Positions 1 through 5,670 are shown, counted from the first letter of the stretch. The stretch is DNA of 6,393 bases from Candidatus Aenigmatarchaeota archaeon (GCA_030634615.1 DAOWAL010000068.1:1-6393), one strand, 5' to 3'. The notes: generated from the sequence alone by a model not told the origin. Numbers and translations: made by a program.

Positions 1-27
1 ATTGTGTTTGTTTTTAATAAAAAGAAT
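1..27 (-). terminator. Possible U-rich terminator after the protease gene
   Basis: On the minus strand, the 27 nt after the protease stop codon are T- and A-rich, with a run of five T at 23-19 followed by further A/T. Archaeal RNA polymerase can terminate on such U-tracts without a hairpin, and no hairpin is visible here. The window ends at this point, so a stronger signal further on cannot be excluded. Confidence 0.3.
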
Positions 28-3000
28 TTACTTACTTTTTCTTCTGCGCACGCCGAAAATTATTAGTCCTGAAAGTACGATTACTGATAGAACATATACT
101 ATAACAGGGTAAGAACCAGTAACAAGACCAGTTATCGGATCTTCCGGTGTTCTTGGAGACATTCTGCATTTTTCATTTGAACATCCATATTCACAATCAT
201 CAATAGTTGTCCATTCAGTTCCATCAGAACTACACAACATCATTTGATCGTTGATACATATCACTTTTTCTGGCGGGCATATTTCTTCAGAAACTTTTTC
301 AACCTTTGGCATTTCACATGCTCTTTTTTCATCAGGTTTTTCTTTTGATGTATCACAATCGTTTTCATCTGTGCATGTTCTTGTTTTTAAGTTGTCTGTA
401 CACTCGCTCCATTCCGTACATGTCCAGGATTCCTCACAAACCTTAGGCAGACTTGAAATGAAAAATCCCCCACTTGGACCAGTACCAGATGGCGCAGAAG
501 GTGGACAAGCTCCGCAGTCGGATGAACACGATGAACATGTTTCTCCGTTATTGCATGAAAAATCACCACAATAAGGCAAAAGATTACCATAAACACCGTA
601 AATGCTGAAATGTGTAACATTTACCCAAACATAATTTTCAGTGATGTTAATACCGGAATCATTCATGGTTTCCCATTCCTTGGATTTTTCATTCCAGTAG
701 TATATTGCAAGCGATTCCTCGTCAAGACCTGATTCTTCAAGCTCGTAATCGCTATAGTATATTTTTATGATGGCCCAGTCAGAACTTACATGGATTTCTC
801 CTGTTAAAATTATATCAAAATATTTTCCTAACGCGCTTAGGGACGGATGAGATGAATTAACAGGGAGTTCAATATATTTTATAATCTCCACAACGTTTCC
901 GGTTGTGTTTGAAGTCATATGAATCTCAATAATCATATCAACTGTATCACTAGCATTTATGATTACATCTTCAGACATTGTATTGAATTCATCCTCAAAC
1001 AGGGTGTAATTTATGTAATCACAGCTTCTATTGTGCTCCGAAAGGCTGCCACTGTAAGCATCACTGCTAAGATTTGTTTCAGAATAGCAAAAATTGATAT
1101 CAAAGATATTTTCACAAAACTGTATTCCACCTTCCTGACATATACCATAGCTTAAACATACCCATTTGGGTTCACAAAAATCGCATGAAATGTTTCTTTC
1201 TTCAGAATGTGTCACATTTTCCCATAAATCACTGGAAAGTTCTGTAACGTTATAGCAAACACCGTATTCAGTATCGTACTCTGTTTTACTTCTCTCTTGA
1301 GTAATTAGATCGTTGACAGTGCAATTTGTTACATCGTACCAGTCGCTCCACGATGTGTTAGTTGTGTTCGGTGAATAGTAATCACATTCATTTGTTTCGT
1401 TATCAGGTGAATTGTTGTCTGATTCAAAACCTGTAATAGCATAGCAATCGTTTTCATCGTAATGGTAAGTTTCCAAAGTATCGTTAATTTGACATGTACT
1501 GTTTAATTCAATCCATAAAGGGGTACAGTAATCCACAGAAAAAACAACATGATGACTGTTAATGTTGTTTGCAGAATCATTGCAGTAGAATGATGTTCCA
1601 TAAATGCCCTCGTTCATGCTTGCGTTTGTATGAGTCCAGTTGGTGTTATTCTCTTCCATGGGAACTGAACCAAATCCGTAATCAACAACACACATATCGG
1701 CAGTATAATCGGAATTCAGGCTGAAAAATATAGAAGCACTGCTGTATGTAATATTAAGAGGGGATGTCACGTTAACAACGGGTGGTTCAACATCCCTTAT
1801 CCAGTAAACTGATTCATTAACAGTTTCACCAATTGAATTGTTTGCAAAAACAGTTATTGAATGCGGACCGTCTGTAAGGTCTGAAAATTCTCCGCTCCAT
1901 TCAGAATTATCAATTAAACAATTAGTAACAGCATCATTACCGTCAATAAAATACCAAGAACAATGTACTTTTTCAAACACGAATTCAAAATCATCTGAAG
2001 TTACAGTATCGTTGTCAGGAGAATTTATTGTAACTTCTGGATCTCCAGTCACGTACAAAAGTGCCTGATAAACATCAACTTTTCCAAAGGGGACAGGAGA
2101 ATTTATCGCAGTAGATGTTGACATGAGTATGTTTTTAACATTGTTGTATGCAATTTCGCTGTTGAGAGAACGCAGCAAACCTACAACTCCTGCTATAAAT
2201 GGAGTTGCCATTGATGTTCCGCTCATGTAAACATAACCGTCATTTTTTGTACTAATAATATTACTTCCAGGTGCAGCGATGTCTACCCAGCTACCGTAAT
2301 TGGAAAATGAAGATAATTCATTGTTTTGGTCTGTTGAACCAACTGCAATAACATTTGAGAAAGCCGCAGGGTACGCAAACACAGGATTACTTGTATCATC
2401 GTTTCCTGCTGCACCGACCAAAATAGAACCTTTTGAGTGAGCATATTCTATGGCATCTTCGAACGCCTGAGAAGAAGGTCCGCCAAAACTCATGCTTATG
2501 ACATCTGCACCGTTGTCGGCAGCATAAACTATTGCATTGATAATATCATCGTCTTCAAGACTGCCATACGTGTTTCCACCATAACCAATGGCAAATCCTG
2601 CCCTTACAGGCATTATTTTGCAGTTCCAGCATACACCTGATATGCCTATTGAATTATTAGTGGATGCCGAAGCTATACCTGAACAATGTGTACCATGACC
2701 GTGGAAATCCGATGGAGCATTATCCGTAACATTATAATCCTCTCCTTCCAAAAGATAATACCCTAGACCGGTGTAATAGGATACATCGAGATCAACAAAA
2801 TCATATCCTCTGCAGTCGCCATAATATCCGTTTCCGTCAAGATCTGTGCTGTTATCACAGTCTTCATCGACATTGTCCCATATGTTTGCAGCGAGATCGG
2901 GATGGTCCCATTGAACACCTGTATCAATTATTGCTATGACAACATCTGAACTACCGGTTGTTATATCCCACCCAAGTTCAGAATTTGATGCAGTATGCGA

Positions 3001-3360
3001 CCACTGTAAACTGTAATGTTCGTCATTCGGAACTTCTGATATAGTGTATATGTAATTTGGTTCTGCGTATTCTATGTCAAAATTGTTCCTAAGATAGCTT
3101 AGGAAAGACTGGACTTCAAATCCTTTCGGTACTTTTACTTTGAATACTTTTTCCATTTCACCAAAACTGTTTGATTCGTACGACATGAAAGAAAACGGCA
3201 TGGAAGATGTTTTGAATTTGATTATTATTTCATTGCCTGTGTATCTTTGAAACTTTAATTCGGCTGATCCTGTAATTGGTAGAACTAATGAAAACACCAT
3301 ACAAAATACAATTAACAATGCAATTTTTTCGGTACTCATTACACCAACTGTCTTTAACAT
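28..3360 (-). CDS. Secreted, surface-anchored subtilisin-like (S8) serine protease with Cys-rich accessory modules
   Basis: Predicted extracellular endopeptidase. Residues 1-33 form a signal peptide (hydrophobic 13-28, then TGSA). Residues 40-106 resemble an I9-type propeptide ending in AEPNYIY. The catalytic domain (about 137-437) has Asp146 in IIDTG, His222 in HGHGTH, oxyanion Asn320 in AAGN and Ser383 in GTSMATP, so the triad is intact. C226 directly after HGTH recalls proteinase K-type enzymes, and a CWNC pair lies at 244-247. Two Ig-like domains follow (441-523, 526-610), then Cys-rich repeats (611-782), a PGF-pre-PGF-like domain (786-926, ending THFSIYG), a CGDxxCxxGE-type motif (931-952), a TSP1-like module (977-1015), a Cys-rich piece (1033-1065) and a membrane anchor (about 1083-1104) with the basic tail RRRKSK. 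N-glycosylation sequons are plentiful. Met8 (position 3339) is an alternative start, since the hydrophobic core begins after it. The protease call is firm. The substrate is unknown and surface anchoring is inferred. Confidence 0.95.
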   Translation of the reverse strand: MLKTVGVMSTEKIALLIVFCMVFSLVLPITGSAELKFQRYTGNEIIIKFKTSSMPFSFMSYESNSFGEMEKVFKVKVPKGFEVQSFLSYLRNNFDIEYAEPNYIYTISEVPNDEHYSLQWSHTASNSELGWDITTGSSDVVIAIIDTGVQWDHPDLAANIWDNVDEDCDNSTDLDGNGYYGDCRGYDFVDLDVSYYTGLGYYLLEGEDYNVTDNAPSDFHGHGTHCSGIASASTNNSIGISGVCWNCKIMPVRAGFAIGYGGNTYGSLEDDDIINAIVYAADNGADVISMSFGGPSSQAFEDAIEYAHSKGSILVGAAGNDDTSNPVFAYPAAFSNVIAVGSTDQNNELSSFSNYGSWVDIAAPGSNIISTKNDGYVYMSGTSMATPFIAGVVGLLRSLNSEIAYNNVKNILMSTSTAINSPVPFGKVDVYQALLYVTGDPEVTINSPDNDTVTSDDFEFVFEKVHCSWYFIDGNDAVTNCLIDNSEWSGEFSDLTDGPHSITVFANNSIGETVNESVYWIRDVEPPVVNVTSPLNITYSSASIFFSLNSDYTADMCVVDYGFGSVPMEENNTNWTHTNASMNEGIYGTSFYCNDSANNINSHHVVFSVDYCTPLWIELNSTCQINDTLETYHYDENDCYAITGFESDNNSPDNETNECDYYSPNTTNTSWSDWYDVTNCTVNDLITQERSKTEYDTEYGVCYNVTELSSDLWENVTHSEERNISCDFCEPKWVCLSYGICQEGGIQFCENIFDINFCYSETNLSSDAYSGSLSEHNRSCDYINYTLFEDEFNTMSEDVIINASDTVDMIIEIHMTSNTTGNVVEIIKYIELPVNSSHPSLSALGKYFDIILTGEIHVSSDWAIIKIYYSDYELEESGLDEESLAIYYWNEKSKEWETMNDSGINITENYVWVNVTHFSIYGVYGNLLPYCGDFSCNNGETCSSCSSDCGACPPSAPSGTGPSGGFFISSLPKVCEESWTCTEWSECTDNLKTRTCTDENDCDTSKEKPDEKRACEMPKVEKVSEEICPPEKVICINDQMMLCSSDGTEWTTIDDCEYGCSNEKCRMSPRTPEDPITGLVTGSYPVIVYVLSVIVLSGLIIFGVRRRKSK
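316..432 (-). other. TSP1-like Cys/Trp module of the protease
   Basis: Protease residues 977-1015 contain the WTCTEWSEC signature, followed by TRTC and a closing RAC. This is the W-x-C-x-x-W-S-x-C pattern of thrombospondin type 1 repeats. In the protein families that carry it, the module mediates extracellular binding. Here it lies between a Gly/Pro/Ser linker and the membrane-proximal Cys-rich segment, which suggests a stalk or binding element. Confidence 0.6.
1015..1530 (-). repeat. Three degenerate Cys-rich repeats inside the protease
   Basis: Protease residues 611-782 contain three diverged units of about 50-60 residues (roughly 612-661, 669-728 and 729-782). Each has an early Trp (PLW, WSDW, PKW), a Cys after six to ten residues, an aromatic/acidic stretch with another Cys (NDCY, GVCY, NFCY) and a closing CDY or CDF. 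The same layout, usually as CDYC-x-P-x-W units, is one I recall from secreted DPANN proteins, and it resembles a degenerate thrombospondin type 1 repeat. Disulfide bonding and an adhesion or spacer role are inferred. Confidence 0.6.
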
Positions 3361-3375
3361 TATAGTTAATTAATT

Positions 3376-3393
3376 ATATTATATACTATATAA
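3376..3393 (-). promoter_or_regulatory. TATA region of the protease promoter
   Basis: Read on the minus strand, this stretch contains two overlapping TATA-like boxes: TTATATA at 3393-3387 and TATATAAT at 3385-3378. With the usual archaeal spacing of about 25 nt, transcription would begin between about 3365 and 3356. The message would then be leaderless or nearly so at the ATG at 3360, or carry a short leader to the ATG at 3339. No convincing Shine-Dalgarno site precedes either start. Confidence 0.5.
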
Positions 3394-3408
3394 TACTATC
3401 TTATAGTA
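3394..3408. promoter_or_regulatory. 15-bp palindrome next to the protease promoter (candidate operator)
   Basis: TACTAT-CTT-ATAGTA is a perfect 6-bp inverted repeat with a 3-nt centre. It abuts the upstream edge of the protease TATA boxes, where a bound dimeric regulator could affect TBP/TFB loading. The surrounding DNA is very AT-rich, so part of this symmetry could be chance. Confidence 0.35.
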
Positions 3409-3476
3409 GTAAACAAAGTTTTAAAAAGTAAAACCATCCACTTGCTTAAAGAAACTGAAATTACATGAATTATTTT

Positions 3477-3490
3477 GTTAATGTATTAAC
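3477..3490. repeat. Palindromic repeat copy 1, GTTAATGTATTAAC
   Basis: A perfect 5-bp inverted repeat (GTTAA/TTAAC) around a 4-nt centre, TGTA. A second copy differing at one base lies 39 bp downstream. Both sit upstream of the DUF167 gene promoter and also in the divergent region upstream of the protease. The form and location suggest a regulator-binding site, but no regulator can be named. Confidence 0.5.
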
Positions 3491-3515
3491 AGAGAAATAT
3501 TTTTAACAATTTCAT

Positions 3516-3529
3516 GTTAACGTATTAAC
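3516..3529. repeat. Palindromic repeat copy 2, GTTAACGTATTAAC
   Basis: It is identical to the copy at 3477-3490 except for C in place of T at the first centre base, so the GTTAA/TTAAC arms are conserved. It ends 12 bp before the TATA-like box at 3542, next to where the TFB recognition element would lie. That placement fits activation or interference with promoter loading of the downstream gene. Confidence 0.5.
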
Positions 3530-3541
3530 GAATAAAATCTA

Positions 3542-3549
3542 TTTTAAAA
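3542..3549 (+). promoter_or_regulatory. TATA box of the DUF167 gene, leaderless promoter
   Basis: TTTTAAAA is centred about 25 nt before the ATG at 3570. The predicted transcription start therefore falls on or next to the start codon, giving a leaderless message. No Shine-Dalgarno-like sequence lies between the box and the ATG, which agrees with this reading. Confidence 0.5.
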
Positions 3550-3569
3550 AATAGAATCATTCTTTTATC

Positions 3570-3827
3570 ATGATCAAACAAATTCAAAATGGGGTATTAA
3601 TCAAAGTTAGAGTTAAAACAAACTCAAAAAGTTTCGGTTTTGTCGATAAAAAAGATCAATTAATTTTAGAAGTGAAATCTCCCCCAAAAGAAGGAAAAGC
3701 TAATACTGAGATAGTAAAAGAGCTAAGAAAGATGTTTGGTAAAGATGTTGAAATCGTGAAAGGACTCAAAGGCAAAGACAAAATTATTCTTGTCAAGAAC
3801 GCAAAAATCGAAGAAATTAAGTACTAG
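3570..3827 (+). CDS. DUF167 / UPF0235 (YggU-like) family protein
   Basis: A small 85-residue cytosolic protein, close to the usual size of the family, with no signal peptide or membrane segment. The N-terminal strand VLIKVRVKTNSKS matches the family's opening, and residues 36-45 (KSPPKEGKAN) carry its hallmark PPxxGKAN block. The later segment DVEIVKGLKGKDKIILV corresponds to the family's conserved VEIVxGxxSRxK region, with Gly-Lys-Asp in place of the usual Ser-Arg pair. The biochemical role of the family is not established. The start is supported by the TATA box about 25 nt upstream. The gene runs towards the membrane-protein gene on the opposite strand, with only 5 bp between their stop codons. 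The two upstream palindromes may regulate it. Confidence 0.9.
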   Translation: MIKQIQNGVLIKVRVKTNSKSFGFVDKKDQLILEVKSPPKEGKANTEIVKELRKMFGKDVEIVKGLKGKDKIILVKNAKIEEIKY

Positions 3828-3832
3828 TAAAG

Positions 3833-4330
3833 TCAGGCAAAAAATCCTATCACACCTGGACCGAGAATACTTCCGACATACGATGCCACAAAGAACTGGA
3901 ATGTTCTACCGATTATACAAAATAACATGTATTTTTTGAAGTTTAATCTGAATATTCCGGAAGACCATGTAGTTATCTTAAATGGAAGAGGACCTGCCGC
4001 TGCGAAAAGAACTATCCATTCACCCCATTTTTGATACCATTCTTCAACTTTATCCATGCGTTTTTGCTTGAACAATTTAACCGCGACGGGTTTACCAAAA
4101 TGCACACCCAGATAATATCCTATGACTGCGCCTATAATTGAACCAATTGTTGCTGCAAGAGCTGTCCAGAATGGATCAACGCCAAATGCTGCTGTTGGTG
4201 TTACAAAAAACGCTGTTGGTATAGGGAAAATGAATGACTCAAATACGGATATAATAAATGTACCCATTAGACCATACGTTTCAACAAAGGCCTGAGTACC
4301 CATTATCAGCGGGGTAAAAATTGTTGACAT
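3833..4330 (-). CDS. VTT/DedA-superfamily (YqaA-like, SNARE-associated type) membrane protein
   Basis: A 165-residue integral membrane protein from the ATG at 4330. Near residue 31 it has the FESFIFPIP motif, matching the ExxxPxP motif of the VTT/DedA superfamily. Next comes a glycine-rich helix (GxxxGYYLGxxxG, about 67-79) and a charged amphipathic stretch (KRMDKVEEWYQKWG). The signature block GPLPFKITTWSSG follows, with IIGRTFQFF after it, which looks most like the YqaA branch. Superfamily members are implicated in lipid scrambling or membrane homeostasis; the substrate here is unknown. The frame stays open to a TTG at 4375, but a TATA-like TTTATTAA 23-30 nt before the ATG at 4330 favours a leaderless start there. 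No Shine-Dalgarno site is visible. Confidence 0.87.
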   Translation of the reverse strand: MSTIFTPLIMGTQAFVETYGLMGTFIISVFESFIFPIPTAFFVTPTAAFGVDPFWTALAATIGSIIGAVIGYYLGVHFGKPVAVKLFKQKRMDKVEEWYQKWGEWIVLFAAAGPLPFKITTWSSGIFRLNFKKYMLFCIIGRTFQFFVASYVGSILGPGVIGFFA

Positions 4331-4352
4331 AACGTTAATTTGGTCAAAGTTG

Positions 4353-4360
4353 TTAATAAA
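4353..4360 (-). promoter_or_regulatory. TATA box of the VTT membrane-protein gene
   Basis: On the minus strand this reads TTTATTAA, close to the archaeal TATA consensus. It is centred about 26 nt upstream of the ATG at 4330, so the transcript would start at or beside that codon. This is the main reason for choosing 4330 over the upstream TTG. Confidence 0.5.
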
Positions 4361-4380
4361 ACACAGATAATACAAAAACC

Positions 4381-4387
4381 TTTAAAA
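4381..4387 (+). promoter_or_regulatory. TATA box of the eS6 gene
   Basis: TTTAAAA follows an A-rich AAAAACC stretch that could serve as the TFB recognition element. Standard spacing places the transcription start near 4408-4410, leaving a leader of about 45 nt that contains a strong Shine-Dalgarno site. TTTAAA is its own reverse complement, so some firing towards the membrane-protein gene is possible, although that gene has a better-placed box of its own. Confidence 0.5.
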
Positions 4388-4441
4388 GCATGCCTAGTAA
4401 CTATATGACATTAGAACTCGGAAAGGCGAATGCCGGACTGA

Positions 4442-4449
4442 GGAGGTGG
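4442..4449 (+). promoter_or_regulatory. Strong Shine-Dalgarno site of eS6
   Basis: GGAGGTGG sits 4 nt before the ATG at 4454, and its first seven bases (GGAGGTG) match the complement of the archaeal 16S rRNA 3' end. It is the only strong ribosome binding site in the window; the other genes look leaderless or lack one. This fits a highly translated ribosomal protein and fixes the start codon. Confidence 0.8.
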
Positions 4450-4453
4450 AACA

Positions 4454-5011
4454 ATGTTTAAATTAGTAGTAGCAGACCCAAAAACAAGAAAAACATATCA
4501 AAAAGAGGTTTCTCAGAAGGACTCTGGTCTTTTAGGAAGAAGAATAAGAGACAAAATAAAAGGAGATTTCGTTGGCCTTCCAGGTTACGAACTCCAAGTA
4601 ACAGGCGGATCAGACAAACAAGGTTTTCCTATGAGAGCAGATGTTAGCGGATCAGCAAGAAAAAGAAAACTTCTTACCGGTGGAGCAGGCTTTCATCCAA
4701 AAATAAAGGGTGAAAGAAGAAGAAAATCTGTTTGCGGAAACACAATTTCTGAACAAATCGTACAGGTAAACGCAAAAGTTGTAAAGCACGGTACAAAGAA
4801 ACTTGACGAACTGTTCGGTAAAAAGGCAGAAAAGAAAGCTGAAGAAAAACCAAAAACAGAGGAAAAGAAAGAAAGAAAACAGGAAGAAGTAAAGCAGGAA
4901 ACTCCAAAAGCTGAGGAAGCACCAAAGACGGAAAAAAAGCCAGCTGAAGAGAAAAAAGAAGAAAAACCTGCAGAAGAACAAGAGAAACCAGCAGAAGAAA
5001 AGAAGGAGTAA
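4454..5011 (+). CDS. rps6e: Small ribosomal subunit protein eS6 with Lys/Glu-rich C-terminal tail
   Basis: A component of the archaeal 30S subunit. Residues 1-122 are the canonical eS6 core. They start with MFKLVVADPKTRKTYQKE and contain GSDKQGFPMRADV (52-64), RKRKLLTGGAGF (69-80) and the basic RRRKSVCGNTIS block (88-99), followed by EQIVQVNAKV. Cys94 lies where archaeal homologues I remember usually have Arg. The typical archaeal protein ends near residue 125. This one continues for 63 residues (123-185), of which 42 are Lys or Glu, including three PAEE units at 163, 172 and 179. The tail is probably disordered or helical and solvent exposed. The gene has its own promoter, a strong Shine-Dalgarno site and a following hairpin, so it appears to be monocistronic. 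The family assignment is firm; the role of the tail is unknown. Confidence 0.97.
   Translation: MFKLVVADPKTRKTYQKEVSQKDSGLLGRRIRDKIKGDFVGLPGYELQVTGGSDKQGFPMRADVSGSARKRKLLTGGAGFHPKIKGERRRKSVCGNTISEQIVQVNAKVVKHGTKKLDELFGKKAEKKAEEKPKTEEKKERKQEEVKQETPKAEEAPKTEKKPAEEKKEEKPAEEQEKPAEEKKE
4820..5008 (+). repeat. Low-complexity Lys/Glu/Ala/Pro tail region of eS6
   Basis: This stretch encodes eS6 residues 123-185 and is purine-rich on the plus strand (GAA/AAA/AAG codons). It includes imperfect repeats giving KPAEE-type units. Its bias opens long meaningless frames on the other strand, rich in Phe and Leu. The repeats are short and diverged, so this is low-complexity coding DNA and not a mobile or satellite repeat. 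Confidence 0.7.
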
Positions 5012-5020
5012 ATAAAATTT

Positions 5021-5047
5021 GGGGACAATCCCCTCTTTTAAATTTTT
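5021..5047 (+). terminator. Hairpin plus T-tract terminator after eS6
   Basis: GGGGA (5021-5025) pairs with TCCCC (5029-5033) around a 3-nt CAA loop, followed by TCTTTT and then a TTTTT run at 5043-5047. AAATTT blocks on both sides (5015-5020, 5040-5045) could extend the stem across a bulge. It begins 9 nt after the eS6 stop codon. The G/C block stands out in otherwise AT-rich DNA, and the layout is that of an intrinsic terminator. Confidence 0.7.
5036..5042 (+). promoter_or_regulatory. TATA-like box of the downstream helical-protein gene
   Basis: TTTTAAA is centred about 26 nt before the ATG at 5065, which places the transcription start at that ATG and implies a leaderless message. The box overlaps the T-rich end of the eS6 terminator, so the same bases may end one transcript and position the next. 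Confidence 0.45.
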
Positions 5048-5064
5048 AATCCAATTATTTTTCA

Positions 5065-5670
5065 ATGAGTACTTTTTTTCAGTTTTATGAAAATGATGTC
5101 AAAAATCTACTTGATCGCATAGACGATGTTGTAAGTATATCAAAAACATACAGCAGGGGATATAAAAAATATCTAAAAGATGACATAAGTGCAGAAAAGT
5201 TGGTAATTAGACCAGAGATGAAAAAAGCGAAAAATAAATTAAAAGAAATACATGAAAAAATTAAATACAGGCTAGATCGCTATCAAGGAAGCCTTGAAAG
5301 TATTGGATCTGAAGCATACCCTTTTGCCAAAGGTTCTATCGGTACACTAAAACAGTTTGGACATATGGAGGAAACTGAAAAAAGTATTAGATACATGCTC
5401 GGCAAAGAACCAAAATACGAAGAACATCTAATGCTTCATCGTTTTACTAATATGATATCTTTTCTAGGAAGCAAAGGCAAGATGCCAGAAGAACGTAAAA
5501 TACTTAAGGAAAGAATAATCAAAGCATTTTCATCATTGACTGAAATAGAAAATAAAGAAGCGTACAAACATATACTCAAATACGATGGAAAAACTTCCAA
5601 ATATTCCGAGTCGGCTTTTGAAGAAATTGAAGACATTGCTCGTGAAATGGAAGATGTTTTAAATTCATAA
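5065..5670 (+). CDS. Uncharacterised soluble, mostly helical protein
   Basis: I do not recognise the family. The 201-residue product has no signal peptide or membrane segment and is rich in Lys, Glu, Ile and Leu. Three stretches look strongly helical, possibly coiled: 51-75 (many Lys/Glu), 141-170 (PEERKILKERIIKAF onwards) and 182-200 (a very acidic end, FEEIEDIAREMEDVL). The middle (76-110) is less charged, with several Gly and aromatic residues. There are no cysteines and no catalytic or metal-binding motif I can name. The ATG at 5065 fits a leaderless promoter; no Shine-Dalgarno site is present. The next gene starts 14 nt after the stop with no clear promoter between them, so the two are probably co-transcribed and may work together. 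That it is a real gene is supported by length, promoter spacing and normal composition. Confidence 0.8.
   Translation: MSTFFQFYENDVKNLLDRIDDVVSISKTYSRGYKKYLKDDISAEKLVIRPEMKKAKNKLKEIHEKIKYRLDRYQGSLESIGSEAYPFAKGSIGTLKQFGHMEETEKSIRYMLGKEPKYEEHLMLHRFTNMISFLGSKGKMPEERKILKERIIKAFSSLTEIENKEAYKHILKYDGKTSKYSESAFEEIEDIAREMEDVLNS

Noticed and set aside
251..2640. Plus-strand open frames opposite the protease gene (251-574, 919-1155, 1838-2068, 2437-2640) and one at 387-620 in another minus frame
   Set aside because: They are short, overlap a certain 1110-codon gene, resemble no known protein and have no start signals.
3465..3506. 13-codon open frame starting ATGAATTATTTT in the intergenic region
   Set aside because: It is too short, has no ribosome site, and runs through the first palindrome.
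3787..3799. TTCTTGTCAAGAA palindrome near the end of the DUF167 gene, considered as a terminator or operator
   Set aside because: It lies inside a conserved coding region, gives only a weak 5-bp AT-rich stem and is not followed by a strong T-run on either strand.
4331..4375. 15-codon N-terminal extension of the VTT protein from a TTG at 4375
   Set aside because: It needs a non-ATG start, adds no recognisable sequence and lies upstream of the predicted transcription start set by the TATA box at 4353-4360.
4403..4445. Possible C/D box RNA or kink-turn in the eS6 leader
   Set aside because: A CTGA is present at 4438-4441, but no acceptable C box (RTGATGA) pairs with it. The only hairpin, GGC-GAAT-GCC, has three base pairs.
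4652..5065. Long minus-strand frames rich in Phe, Leu and Ser opposite eS6
   Set aside because: They mirror the purine-rich Lys/Glu tail of eS6. Their composition is not protein-like, they have no promoter or ribosome site, and they lie antisense to a certain gene.
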